A DNA stretch of 50,566 bases, from assembly GCA_003427395.1 (NCBI GenBank), contig BFEA01000770.1, forward strand, positions 429,326-479,891, written 5' to 3'. Shown piece by piece: positions 21,795 through 33,683 of this stretch. This DNA is from Chara braunii. Its lineage: Eukaryota > Streptophyta > Charophyceae > Charales > Characeae. Under the pieces are notes generated by a model. The model was not told the origin of the DNA and did not search any database. It saw nothing but the letters and a program-made list of their open reading frames with translations. Numbering within the stretch: position 1 is the first letter of the stretch; every line of letters starts with the position of its first letter. A program made the translations under genes and the position numbers.

Positions 21795-22138
21795 AGAGGT
21801 GGGGTGGAGGTAGATATAACGGTTACCCGGTAGGATTACCTACCCGCCCATAACCATCTGTTTTTTTTTTTCACCACCCTATAATGGCCATACCCATGCT
21901 TTTTTTTTGTTTTAGCCGCCCTTACCTGCGGTTTTTCCTCTTCACCGCCACTACCTGCCCATGCCTGCCCGTGATCTCCACGTAGTGCAAACATGCCTGC
22001 CCTGAAAATCACAAATAAAATTTATGCCTGCCCATACCAATGCCCCCCTCCGTAAGAGTACTCATACCTGCCCATAACCTGTCGGTTACAGTTGGGTACG
22101 GTCGGGTACGGGCAACGGTTACTCAGTTGCCACCTCTG
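21795..22138. mobile_element. Small hAT-type MITE
   Basis: The right end AGTTGCCACCTCTG (22125-22138) is the inverted form of AGAGGTGGCAACT, the terminus also seen at 32594-32606. The left end AGAGGTGG (21795-21802) matches the first eight bases. Subterminal DNA on both sides repeats ACCCG/TAACC motifs, including TACCYGCCCATAACC. No clear target duplication is visible. No coding sequence fits in 344 bases. Confidence 0.55.
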
Positions 22139-22167
22139 CTGTCCAGACAACGCTAAAAAAAAAAGGA

Positions 22168-22578
22168 TTGAACCCTCCATATATTTTAAAAGACGAAAAG
22201 GAGAACATTTCCGAGATTTGGAAATCGTTCGCCCATGTGTGTTTTCCTAATGGTGCCCTAGTACGGGAGCACTGTAGCGGATATGTAGCTTGTAGACAAT
22301 GTCTTAGAGTGTATGCATTCACGACTTCAAATGGGACAAGCACCCTGCGACAGCACATGTTGTCGAGCGCATCGGTCTCGCACGGGGACCCCCCCGACCG
22401 CGTCACGCAGGATTTTGCAGGACTTGTCGCGGAGAGCGTTTGCCGCTCCGGCCGAGTGCGCCAGCCGTACCTCTCGCGAGCCCCTATGACAGGACAGGAT
22501 CACGCAAGGCACCGCTTACCTCCACCTGCGGGAGCTGTCACCATCCCTTGCGTGGGTGTATCCCCGTCGAGCTACTGA
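22168..22578 (+). pseudogene. BED zinc-finger fragment of a hAT transposase
   Basis: The first ~70 codons match a BED finger, a DNA-binding module of hAT transposases. Visible are SEIWKSF, then VACRQC (C-x2-C), then TSNGTSTLRQH. After LRQHM the usual second histidine is displaced and the frame turns to unrelated proline- and arginine-rich sequence. TSNGTSTLRQ is shared with the minus-strand copy at 20.0 kb, so the two belong to one family. It is a truncated 5' remnant; no catalytic part follows on this strand. It lies 30 bases from the MITE end. Confidence 0.65.
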
Positions 22579-23776
22579 ACCACATGCGAAGGCTTTTCGT
22601 ATGCAATTGCAGAAGTGGCCCAGCCAAGGGTGTTTCTCATTCACTGTAGTACAGGGGGTACGAGAGGTCGAACGCACAAAAATCGAACCTGCACGCGAAT
22701 CGACACACTGGGGGGCTGAGGTCCCAAACGCGACTTGAAGCCGGTCAACTAGGACTCATCACACACACCACGCATTACACCACAACACTCACATCCACAA
22801 ACACACGACACAACAACACAACAACACACCAACACTCCTAGTCCCTTCAGTATCCAACCCATAACTTTCCTAAGCGAGAGTCAGATAGGCATCGCGCGTT
22901 GAACTTAGCATAAAAAGTTAGACGGGCGCGTGGCCTTCTCATATTGACCAGCCATGCGTGCAGGGGCGAGCGCTCGCACTGATGGGGTACTATGTAGTAC
23001 CCTTAACCACACGACCCTTGATAATCTCGAGGGTCATATTCGATACTCAAGTGTCGGCTGACAAGCGCTTTGAGGGGTTAACCTCCCGGAGCTAGACAAT
23101 CACCAAGTGCGGCTGAAAACCACACCCTCTTCTGCACCCTGTGGAGAGGGGTTGAGTAGACAGCTTCAGGGCTGTTGTGGCGGCCCGAGATCAAGGGGTT
23201 TGATTTTGACGGCTGCCACGGACTACTACGTCCAACTATGAAACTCAAAAAAGGAAGCGAACGCAGAAAGAGAAAGAGGCTCGCCGCCTTTTCCTCTCTG
23301 TCTAGCCCATGTTCCAGTTTGTATAGCCTGATAGGCCTATCAAATGGAAGAGGCAGATTCGTACGAAAGGTGAGCGCGAATAATGCCCTCGTCAGACCCA
23401 CGTGCAAACCGACGTCCGAAACGTTGGAAGCTCGTATGCGGATCCCCATAGGCCGACTAGGACTAGTACTTCGTCCGCGCATCGCCTCTCATTACCGAAA
23501 CTCGGGTCTACTTACCGCAACATGCTTTTGTCATTTCCGCTTGACCCATAACTTTCCAATGCAGGGGTTGGTAAGGGCTGCGCGCGAGGCTTAGTATAAA
23601 ACCGCGCGGACGCAGGACCTGCACATACCGACCAACAATGCAGTTCGACGTAAACAGTCCTGATGACGGTGCATTATGTGGTGCCCATAACCGAGTGGCC
23701 TCATCTGAGCCATGGGGTCGCTCACGACACTCAGGTGTCGGCTGAAGTGCGCGCAAAAGGGGGGGTAAACCATTAG
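22579..23776. repeat. Two diverged direct repeats
   Basis: Segments at about 22861-23075 and 23545-23770 share, in order, ACCCATAACTTTCC, CTTAGTATAAAA/CTTAGCATAAAA, a GTACTATGTAGTACCC/TGTGGTGCCC block, and ACTCAAGTGTCGGCTGA/ACTCAGGTGTCGGCTGA. They lie about 685 bases apart in the same orientation. No conserved protein is seen; the frames of 130-140 codons here overlap on both strands and lack motifs. Confidence 0.6.
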
Positions 23777-25520
23777 CGAGCGCAAAACCGGCCTGATGGC
23801 CTTACCATCTTTTGCACCTTGAGGTGTCCCAAAGGGTGCGGGGTAAGATGGTCCCTAGGGCAGGAAGAAATTCGGAATGATGGTGAGTTGTCTGGCGCAT
23901 CACCAGCGACACGCTAAACCTTCCGCCTGGAACTTTATCGTTCCACCAAAATAAAATAAATTAAAACAAGAAAAAATATATATATATATTTAACGTCAGC
24001 AAAAGAAAACATGAACAACCCGCCGGACCGAGTTGCTGGGGGACAGTCCTTCAGCCTCGCGGTGCTTCTGTCTCCCAGGTATAGTGTCATGCGGGCAAGT
24101 AGGTCAGCCTCCACGCGAGGGGGTGATCCCTTCCGCGCTGAGCCTAGGGTCTGGGATGTCCTGGACAAGGACCTCGACTTTCAGGCTCAAGACTAGCGTC
24201 CAGCCAATTAAAGCATCGAGCAAGAGGACGACGTGGACATACGGTCGCATAGCCCCATAGGGGTTATCCGAGCGTATGCCTACTTTAACTCACACAATAT
24301 CAGGACAGAGAAAAAAACAATCACAATCAAACAACAAGTTATGTGGTAGGTCACTTTCACGGTAGTTGTGTGGCTTGTCCATCTAGGTCCAAAGACATAT
24401 CCATTCACCAGGACTTAGTCAAGATTTCACCACACATACCTGCGATCATACACACATCATTCAAACAACATCACTCACACTAAAGGGGGTCAACTTTTCA
24501 GCCTTTTGCAACTCAAACCATGCCTTATACACACAAGCCCAACCATTTCCCCACCTTTCCTTAACAAAAATACTCAGTCTTTAAGAAATTGTCATTTATA
24601 ACGGATCTGGGTGAAAACCCAAGAAAACATAAAACCCAGCAAGGGCCAAGGCCTTAGGTTGAGAAGCAGAAGAAACATGAAAGTTGAGTCGTAAACCGAC
24701 GAATTGGCAACCGACCTGTTATCGGTGATAACAGAAAAGTGATCCTTCAAAGGATCAGGCCAAACGAACCAAACCTTCAAGCGAAATACGGAAACTTATA
24801 TCACAGTACAGGCCAAAAAAAAACACTACTGTGTTTATGCCAAAAGGAGAATATTTCCTAAGTTGTAACCTAGCTCCTCCACTAATCTCATTGTCTGCCC
24901 CCGTTACTAGTACCAAGTCACTGAGCCTCTCCCCTATTCAGGGTAGATCTGCCAATTAACTCCTAGCTAAAAATATTCTAACTCCTTCAATTCTACGAAA
25001 TTTCGGCAACGCTTCCCGCAGGAAAAGCGCCTTCTCATAATTTCTATGAGCCAAAAAAACGACCGACTCTTTCAGATTTGCAGAAATTTCGACAGCGCTT
25101 CCCGTAGGAACAGGAGGCCGCCAAAATTTATACAAAGTTGAAAACAGAAAAGACAAAACAAAGTTGTACTTGGGACTAACTGCTGACACTTGGTTGATAG
25201 TTAGGATTGAAGACAGTTTACACGATCCTTTTTCAAATGATGGTATCGTGAGCTATCGTCAATTCTAACTTCCAGTAAGGTCAGTCATATCTTTATCCCA
25301 AGTTTCCCCTCCCATCATCCATCTCATCTACCTATGGCTCCAGCACCTGGCGAGCATCTAAGCAGCTAACCTATCGAAAATACGCCCAGAGTGAGAGTCA
25401 CAAGCATGGATAAACAACATCTCCCACAATCCCACATCAGTTTGACCCAAGTAGTTCATTAGATCACTCAGTTCTTCTCCCTTTTTATGTCCCCCTCGCT
25501 TATGGCATACGATCAGGCAA
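23777..25520. other. Non-coding region
   Basis: I see no gene. A near-duplicate GAAATTTCGGCAACGCTTCCC (24996) and GAAATTTCGACAGCGCTTCCC (25083) lies 87 bases apart; similar AAATTTCAGCAGCG sequence occurs at 50475, as would be expected of related LTR fragments. (AT)n is at about 23975. Confidence 0.45.
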
Positions 25521-25523
25521 TGT

Positions 25524-26474
25524 CCTAACTTAAGGGCATGCCCAACCTGCCTAAGGAAATAAGTAAAAGTACGCACAACTGGACTGCCCTAACTTAAGGG
25601 TATGCCCAACACCACATGAACTCTAGTAATAAAACATATGACCAGACTGCCCTAACTTAAGGGTATGTCTGACTTCTGCCTAACTGACGACATGAAGCAT
25701 AAAACTAGACTGCCCTAACTTAAGGGTATGCCTAGTCAGTTCTAGACAAAGTTACATAGGGCATAGGATTAGGCTGCCCCAACTTAGGGCAATGCTTAAC
25801 CTGCCTGAAATAAGTACGAACGACAAAAAGGTCGGACCGCCCTAACTTAAGCGTACGTCCATCCTACATAGTATCAACGACATGCGCATATCACTAGGTC
25901 ACCCTAACTTAACGGTACGCTTAGCTAGCCTAAACAGTTTTTAGGTACATAAGACAATATAATCAGGCCGCCCTAACTTAAGGGTACACCTGATCTGCCT
26001 GAACAATCACAAACGACGTATGGCTAAGCCGCCCTAACTTAAGGGTACGCTTAGTCTCCGCAACGACAATGTAAGAGAACAATCATTGATATGATTGCAC
26101 AAACTTTATATTTTTCTCTCTTGTTAGACAAACAATCAGACCTACCCCACTTAGGGAGACATTCAATCCTGCCTTGTATTTAAAAATGAAAATAAAAGAA
26201 GATTTATACTAACTCCCTGCTCCTTTATATCATCACGAGCATAAGACTGAACCGCTCTAACTTAAGGGTACGCTCAGCCTGCCCAGGTTACCTTCATTAT
26301 ATTCTTCACTTGCTTTGCCTCTCTTTTTGTTCTACCCGACTTACTGACTAGCTTTCCCAACTTAGGGTGCCCGGTCTGTCAGCTGATGTAGATTCATGTA
26401 ATATATATTAAAGCTTTATACTTTTGGTAGTCCTTTAGTTCATGGCTTACGACTAAGCCGCCCCAACTTAAGGG
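25524..26474. repeat. About 63-bp periodic array of CCCTAACTTAAGGG motifs
   Basis: The near-palindromic core CCCTAACTTAAGGG or a close variant starts at about 25524, 25587, 25650, 25713, 25777, 25840, 25902, 25971, 26032, then more loosely at 26142, 26254, 26355 and 26461. The first nine are 61-69 bases apart. The conserved part is about 35 bp (GCYGCCCTAACTTAAGGG, then TAYGCYTAG-like sequence and CTGCC). The rest of each unit varies. Confidence 0.85.
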
Positions 26475-26480
26475 TACGCT

Positions 26481-26630
26481 TACTCTTAGAGAGAGAGAGT
26501 GAAAGGATCAGACTGCGCAGCGTGCTCGAGAGAGAGAGAGAGAGACAAAGGACCGAGGAAGAGTGAGAGAGCAGACTGAGAGAGAGAGTGAGAGGGAGAG
26601 ACTGTGTGTGTGCGGGAAAGAGAGAGTGAG
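26481..26630. repeat. GA-rich low-complexity tract
   Basis: GAGA runs are mixed with GTGTGTGCGGG segments leading into the duplicated block. Peptides rich in RE or SL across it are artefacts. Confidence 0.85.
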
Positions 26631-27539
26631 AGGAAGAGACTGTGTGTGTGCGGGAGAGAGAGAGTGAGAGGAAGAGTCTGTGTGAGTGCGAGAGAGCTGG
26701 AGAGTGTGCAGTTGAGAGAAGAGAGTCACGTTATCATTTTAACTGACGGAAGAGAGTCCGCTGCTGGCGGCGAGATCAGACACTCTAGATGGTGAGATCG
26801 GCCTCCTCCGCTGATGAGATCATCATCTACCCCCGCTGAAGGCGGGAACAGTCACTCTCGCTGGGGAGACATTGGGCTTCGCCCGCTGATGAAGAGATCA
26901 GTCACTCTAGTTAGTGAGATCAGCCTCCTTCGCTGATGAGATCTTCATCTAATCCCGCTGATGGTGGGAACAGTTATTCTTCCGGAGAGTTATTGGGCGA
27001 GGACAAAATGCAATGCAAATAATGAATCTGACAATGTATCTTTCCATGATCTTGCTCCGGATTCATCTTATACAACTATACCAGATTTGCTCAGCCTGAC
27101 CCTATGAGTAGATGCTCAGACTCCATGATTAATGGTGAGTGAACCCTGGTAAGCGACACGCTGCACAGCAGGGCACAGAGGAACACGTACTCATATATAA
27201 ATCACTGTATTTACTCATGTTCTTGCTGAAGGCTTATTTCCCTGACTCACCTGTGAGTGAGCGCTGTCCAGCCCGCTTTGGATCACGAATACGCCCGTGT
27301 ATACGGCTGTTGTCACTGATATGAGGGGACCGTGATTGTCATTATTTCTTTTCTTATCCTTGGCTTGAAACTGTTGGCAGGTTGAAATGAATTTTATCTT
27401 TGAAATAAACTAGCGAGAACGAATTCACTGCAGAAACACTACCTGATTCATGCAATGATGAGAGAGCTTTTTTTTCCACAAGAAGGCCCTGGCGGCATTC
27501 GGTTGGCACCTGGTGTGGCACTACATCCAAGTGGACGCA

Positions 27540-27598
<59 letters not shown>

Positions 27599-27704
27599 GA
27601 GAGAGATAGGAGAGTGCAAGGACAGGGAGCGTGGAAAGAGAGGAGGGCTTGAGGTTGCCCGGGCAATGTACACTCCGTGATTTGACTTTTTTTATTACTA
27701 TTTA
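26631..27704. repeat. Duplicated block, copy 1
   Basis: The copy begins AGGAAGAGACTGTGTGTGTG and ends TTATTACTATTTA at 27704, followed by a single N. It includes two ~120-bp sub-repeats around GATCAGTCACTCTAG and CTGATGAGATC (about 26773-27000), then sequence shared almost base for base with copy 2, and a (GA)n run at 27541-27606. No coding sequence is supported. Confidence 0.85.
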
Positions 27705-27705
27705 N

Positions 27706-28614
27706 AGGAAGAGACTGTGTGTGTGCGGGAGAGAGAGAGTGAGAGGAAGAGTCTGTGTGAGTGCGAGAGAGCTGGAGAGTGTGCAGTTGAGAGAAGAGAG
27801 CCACATTATCATTGCAACTGACGGAAGAGAGTCCGCTGCTGGCGGCAAGATCAGACACTCTAGATGGTGAGATCAGCCTCCTCCGCTAATGAGACCATCA
27901 TCTACCCCCGCTGAAGGTGGGAACAGTCACTCTCGCTGGGGAGACAATGGGCTTTGCCCGCTGATGAAGAGATCAGTCACTCTAGTTGGTGAGATCAGCC
28001 TCCTTCGCTGATGAGATCTTCATCTAATCCCGCTGATGGTGGGAACAGTCATTCTTCCGGAGAGTTATTGGGCGAGGACAAATTGCAGTGCAAATAATGA
28101 ATCTGACAATGTATCTTTCCATGATCTTGCTCCGGATTCATCTTATACAACTATACCAGATTTGCTCAGCCTGGCCCTATGAGTAGATGCTCAGACTCAA
28201 TGATTAATGGTGAGTGAACCCTGGTAAGCGACACGCTGCGCAGCAGGGCACAGAGGAACACGCACTCATATATAAATCACTGTATTTACTCATGTTCTTG
28301 CTGAAGGCTTATTTCCCCGACTCACCTGTGAGTGAGCGCTGTCCAGCCCGCTTTGGATCACGAATATGCCTGTGTATACGGCTGCTGTCACTGATATGAG
28401 GGGACCGTGATTGTCATTATTTCTTTTCTTATCCTTGGCTTGAAACTGTTGGCAGGTTGAAGTGAATTTTATCTTTGAAATAAACTAGCGAGAACGAATT
28501 CACTGCAGAAACACTACCTGATTCATGCAATGATGAGAGAGCCTTTTTTTCCACAAGAAGGCCCTGGCGGCATTCTGTTGGCACTTGGTGTGGCACTACA
28601 TCCAAGTGGACACA

Positions 28615-28681
<67 letters not shown>

Positions 28682-28771
28682 AGTGCAAGGACAGGGAGCG
28701 TGGAAAGAGGAGGGTTTGAGGTTGCCCGGGCAATGTACACTCCGTGATTTTACTTTTTTTATTACTATTTA
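27706..28771. repeat. Duplicated block, copy 2
   Basis: The same sequence as copy 1, offset by 1075 bases, with scattered substitutions and a different GA-run length (28617-28678). It runs on into an A-rich stretch at 28772 where copy 1 stops at the N. Confidence 0.85.
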
Positions 28772-31317
28772 CAAAAAAAAAAAGAAAAAAAAAAGGGGGA
28801 GAATGCTTTTGACGCGGAACAGTAAATACTCGAGAACAAGGCTGATCTGAGATTTCGTGTCGCGTCAAGGAACTGTAAATTTTTATTGAGCAAGATGACT
28901 CGTGAAGTTTGACGATCCTACGGGGGATGAAGTAAGCCTTCAGTGTGCAGGGATGACAGGCCACTTTTAACCCCCAACCCCTGCTGGTCGCCGAGGACCT
29001 CGGAAGCGGGCGAGGCGAGTGACAGGCGTCGTCGCCCTTGGCTTCGGCGAACAGTAGGCGCCCCTCCCCGGGTTTCCTAACAACGGGACGCCTCCCACGG
29101 ATGTCGGTTCGCCATCGCACCTTAACGTACGATGTCCAACCCGTTTTTGTATCACTTAGAGCGAGGAAGCTTTTCTCACGTCCTCGTACAGCAGTTCGTA
29201 GCACAGATCACGATATCGTATGCGTAATTGAAATTGAAATTGAAATTGCGTAATTGAACAAAACACGCTCACACAAGCTCGGACATCTCGTTTCCAAGCA
29301 GGTTCACGTGCGCCTTAAGTAGGTTTGATGTAAGTTTGTATGTAGACAATGATGTCACGCATGAGTACACATTGCACACAGTGCAGTCGAGTACATCGAA
29401 AAACAGTGCAATATCAACATAAAACAAGGTTCCGTCCCGGTAGGTAAGGCTACCCCGACCGGTTTCGACCGCCGCCACGCGGTCGTCATTAGGGGGCTTC
29501 AACCTTTCTTCTCCCTAAACTTCGCGGCCTTCTTCCATTCACGACCATCGTCTTCCTTCCTCCACCCATAGACGGAGTTAATCCAACGACGGACCCGAAA
29601 AGGAAAGGTACACCCTCGGTCAATGTTGATATCGTTCCCTACTTGCTACGTGCTAGCGCAAGGCCAGTCACTTAGTTCCAGGTAAACTCACAAAACGACA
29701 AACGAACTACGTAGGAAATTCCTAGACTTCAATCACTACTTGAAAACAAAAAACCAAAAACAGGTCCCAGCCTTATCCCGGTGGTCCTTCGTTCAAACGT
29801 ACCCAGTCCAAATACCAAACTGTAACCGGGTCGAACTTGCATATCGCTGCATACTCGCAGACAAAACAAAACAAGAACAAGACAAAAATCAAAAATCAAA
29901 ACCGAAACGAGTCACACCCCTGTCACTTTATATGGTAGCGAGCAGCATGCACAAGGAGTTTTTGCATTGTGATAAGATACTTTCCCATGTTTTAGCAGGA
30001 GGTTCACTTTTAAACTTGCATGTTGGTAGGCAATGGAGTTCAACCTGCTCGTTTTGACATGGTCGTACAGTTGGGTTAACTGGATAAACTCACGCATTAT
30101 GTTTTCCTACACATTAGATTCGACGACTGAAGGCACCCTCATGCTCGTTATGCCCCGTTGAAAGGGTTGTCTTTCTACCATTCGGTTACGATCGTGCTCG
30201 TCTTCCATGCGTCTGAATAATTATGTTATCACGATGTTATCCTGAACATACGACCGCCAGAATGCACTGCTACTAGGTTGCTGGAAGTCATGAACCTGGT
30301 CGGGATGCTGACCGGGTACACTTTATAATAGGACGTGCGGGAGCGAGATGTGTGTTCAAACGTAGGTGGTTCTGACTTTAGGATTTGATTGACTGTAATC
30401 TAGACATACGGTCTGACTACGTGCACATGCAAATACCGGTGTGGAAATGACAATGCACATATGCATGTTTTGCTAGCAAATCCATTCCTAGTTTAGTTAA
30501 CGTATTTCTCCATGATTTGGCAAAACTTTCACCCTCATTTAGTACTTATCATGAGTAATGCAACCGAAAAATTCCCATGAAAAATGAAAGTTGAAAAAAC
30601 ATTCCCTACAAAAAAATCCTTCATATTTATAAATTAGCATTCCAATGTTCGTCCAATTTTAAAATTTACAGTTTTATTTCATAAATTCTCGTATAAATAT
30701 AAGTTTTCCCTTCCAACTACATCTATTTGTTCAAGATGGAATAAAAGTCTAGATGAGTTTATGAAATGTTTTAATTAAACTTTCATTCTATTACAACAAA
30801 TATCTTCTAATTTAAATTAGATTAATCTATTTATGACTGAAAATCCTTACTTAGAATAACAGTCCAATTGAAATATTTTATGAATTCCTCCAGACTTTCA
30901 TACCATCTCTAGCATGCAGTTCAAATAAGAAGGGATACCCCATTCTTAGAACGAAAATTTTCAAGTAAGACGAAAAATTTTAAAATTGGAATGACATTTT
31001 TTAAGATGGAATGAAAATTTAAAATTTAGAATGTAATTTTACTATATAATGATTATTTAATTCTGGAAAACTTTTCTGTTGTGGAATGAGTCTTATAGCT
31101 ACAAATTGAATTGTTACTTTCATGCATCCATTTCCTACGCAATGTCTTGCACAGTCTGTATTCATCATAGTAAAATATCAAACTGCATAAACACCATCCA
31201 CAGATCCGACCAGGTGTGCACTCGTTGTTGAGCCTACAATGGTTTTTTGGCCCAGGTCAAGGTTGTGGCTCCAGGGAAATCAAGGTCGGACAAAGTAGGA
31301 GGAAAAATTTTGAATAC
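28772..31317. other. Non-coding region, AT-rich in its second half
   Basis: There is no gene I can support. A TTGAAA array (four units) lies near 29226. From about 30480 to 31130 the DNA is strongly AT-rich with repeated TTTTAAAATT-like words. Frames at 28596-29204 and 29740-30057 overlap low-complexity DNA and show no motif. Confidence 0.5.
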
Positions 31318-31617
31318 TTATATTAAATTGTGATAATAGTATCTCTCATTTGACATCCAAATTCGGTGCTTTGGTTCTCCACTAGTGATATATCGGTGCA
31401 AATCTGCTTTCTGGACAACGTTGGGCTTTCTGACTTTCAATGTGATTTTGCATTCGGGAACTTGAATCCTATCATCAGACTGCAAATTATCAAGCTTCCA
31501 AGCTGTATGGTTCTCTATCAAGACTGACCTGAAGGTGGTGTACTGCTCGTCATTAGCAGCAGACTCGTTGTCGCTGTGCTGAGTCAGTACAAACGTCCCG
31601 ATCCTGATTTTGCTCAT
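31318..31617 (-). CDS. Unrecognised 99-residue ORF
   Basis: I do not recognise this protein. It starts at MSKIRIGTFVLTQHSD and ends at YYYHNLI. Composition is ordinary and not low-complexity: alternating strands (KITLKVRKPNVVQK) and an aromatic end (RIWMSNERYYY). It has no cysteine cluster, membrane segment or signal peptide. It stands alone between AT-rich DNA and a tandem repeat, so it is either a small gene or exon, or a remnant of an element. Confidence 0.35.
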   Translation of the reverse strand: MSKIRIGTFVLTQHSDNESAANDEQYTTFRSVLIENHTAWKLDNLQSDDRIQVPECKITLKVRKPNVVQKADLHRYITSGEPKHRIWMSNERYYYHNLI

Positions 31618-31735
31618 AACTGAGGGACGTGACCAACTGACAATATGACTGGCTGAGTGCTAACAAAGGATTTGTTTTAATTTTTCTTGACCTATCGATG
31701 CAAGTAGAGTGAGGACAACAGCAGGTTGGAAACTT

Positions 31736-32140
31736 ACCTGTTGGACTGTGCGTTGCTCACATAGACGAAGGAAGCAGCAACAAACCATCAACAAGCTGGA
31801 GACACACCTGTTGGATTGTACGCTGCTCACATAGACGAAGGAAGCAACAACAACCCAACAATAGGCGGGAGACGCACCTGTTGGACTATGCATTGCTCAC
31901 ACAGTCGCTGGAGCAACAACAGACCAGCAGCGGCGGACTGAAGACTCAACTGTTGAGTGGTGCGCTGCACATCCAAATAGGAGGGAAGTTGTTGCAAACC
32001 AGCGGCGGACAGGAGACTTACCTGTCGGATTGTGCGTTATTCACATAGTCCGAAAAAAGTTGCAGCAGGCCAGCAGTGGACAATCAACTTACCTGGTGGA
32101 TTGTGCATTACTTGTACAGTCTGAAGAAGTAGCACGTGGA
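31736..32140. repeat. Tandem repeat, about 71-bp unit, six copies
   Basis: Units start ACCTGTTGGA-TGTGCGTTG at 31736, 31806, 31876, 31948, 32020 and 32091 (distances 70, 70, 72, 72, 71). Each contains CTCACATAG and GCAGCAACA-like sequence and ends GGAGAC/GGAGACTT. Confidence 0.9.
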
Positions 32141-32209
32141 CATCAACAGACTGTTGGATTTTTGTAAGTTGGGGCTTGATGTGACGACTGCGACAAGTTT
32201 CCTTTAAAG

Positions 32210-32480
32210 CTGCAGTTGATCATCATTGCGGGGCCCTCATGATCTGAAGACACCAATATCCTCTCGTGTGAGTTGAGTTGACGCCTTCCCGTATCTCGAG
32301 CATCTGACTGTTCTTCATCTATCCTTCTTAATCCAAGTCTAGTAATATGTTTGGAGAGGAAGGCGGCATGCGGGATTGCAACCCGTAAGACCGCATCAAG
32401 GCCTTTGTGGGGTCGACCCACTGATTGCGGGAGCTCTGCTGAAGCCTAGGCGGGACTCTGAAGGCAGGGAACTCATAGGT
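32210..32480. repeat. Dispersed direct repeat A (SINE-like?)
   Basis: About 265 bp runs from GATCATCATTGCGGG to GGCAGGGAACTCA. It matches 36115-36385 in the same orientation at roughly three bases in four. Shared blocks include AGAGGAAGGCGGCA, CGGGATTGCAACCCGTA, AAGGCCT and GGGAGCTCTGC. On the minus strand GGGTTGCAATCCC resembles a tRNA T-arm or B box, so a SINE is possible but unproven. Confidence 0.5.
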
Positions 32481-32593
32481 AGGCCGACACTATACCATTA
32501 GAATCCGAATAAACCCTTATCTATACAAACCTGGTGTTTGGTCTGTTTTATTTTTCAGGACTTTAATTGAATCGAAAAGGAAACATACTATGA

Positions 32594-32606
32594 AGAGGTG
32601 GCAACT
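32594..32606 (+). repeat. hAT terminal repeat AGAGGTGGCAACT
   Basis: These 13 bases are the exact inverse complement of 22125-22137. They face rightward toward hAT copy 2 and are followed by TACCTACCC / TAACC / CCGCCCC-rich subterminal DNA to about 33060. This is probably the 3' terminus of copy 2. Confidence 0.6.
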
Positions 32607-33683
32607 AGGATATTTTGGAATACCTGTACCTTACCTACCCATAGCCTCTTTGAAAACTAACCACCCATACCCACTGTATAGATGGCCTACCGAAACTTTA
32701 CCCATCCTTACCTACAAAAAAAAAAAAAAAGTGTACCCGTACCTGTCCTACCCAAACCCCTTCAGACTGTAACTTCTCATACCTGCCCATGGACATTCTG
32801 TTTCAAAACTACCCATGACCACCTGCGTTTAAACCTTATGTTAACCACCTGTATGATACCTAACCAATTTTGTTTTCACCCCTACCCACCCGTACCCACC
32901 CACAATTCTATGCACCCACCCGTAACCATCCGCATTTGTAACCCACCCTCCCTTTACTGCCTTTAACTGTCCCCAATCGCCCCTAACCGCCCCTTATCGC
33001 CCCTAACCGTCCCCAACCGCCCCTCACCGCCCCCTATCCCCTCTGACTGCCCTCTGCCACAGCAGTCACTTCATCTACTGTAGAAGGTGCAACAAAGGTG
33101 CACTTAGAGGTGTGGGTGTTGTTCCAGCTACAACAATATAGCAATTGAAACACAAACGCATGATCTGAAGCAAACAAAAATACATAATCTCATACGCACA
33201 CAATGTGACAATCATAAATACTTCAAACATATAATATGACTCACAATCTCACACACACAATGCCCACACACATATACAGTGTCTCACACAGTGCACACAC
33301 ACATACACAGTGTCGCATATACACATAGTGTCTCACACACCCCTGCAGTGCCCCACACATATCGAAACGGTCTTAAGAAATGAAAAAAATAAAAAGAAAC
33401 TACACACATATGAAATTCACCATTGCATTGAAAAAACAATCAGAAGCAAGAAAAAATATTTGCCTTGTAGAAAAGTGAAAATTTGAGAATTAGAGAAAAA
33501 TATCATGCTTCACAAAAATTGCAAAATCTGTAGAACCACAATTCTCACATCATGTGGCAGGTAGCTAGCAACTTGCAACAACGACTACACTCACATCCTG
33601 TGAATGGAAGCCTCCAAACAACACCAAGATACAACACAGTGAACGCACACATCATGTCACCACGTCGCAGTTGGAGTGCACAA
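32607..33683. other. hAT subterminal and non-coding DNA
   Basis: The stretch to 33060 repeats short TACCC and CCGCCCCTAAC words on one strand. Then follows a CACA-rich segment (33190-33360) and AT-rich DNA. No gene is seen. It lies between the terminal repeat and the transposase remnant. Confidence 0.5.

Noticed and set aside
25524-26474. CRISPR-like array of palindromic repeats and spacers
   Set aside because: The setting is eukaryotic (introns, BED/hAT, Ty3), the repeats are imperfect and diverging, there is no cas gene, and spacing loosens to about 110 bases at one end.
26508-28740. Ser/Leu-, Arg/Glu- and His/Thr-rich ORFs over GA, CT and GT tracts
   Set aside because: These are translations of microsatellites and GA-rich DNA.
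28596-29204. 202-codon minus-strand ORF
   Set aside because: Half of it is a CT run translated as Leu/Ser; the rest has no recognisable motif and the opposite strand is equally open.
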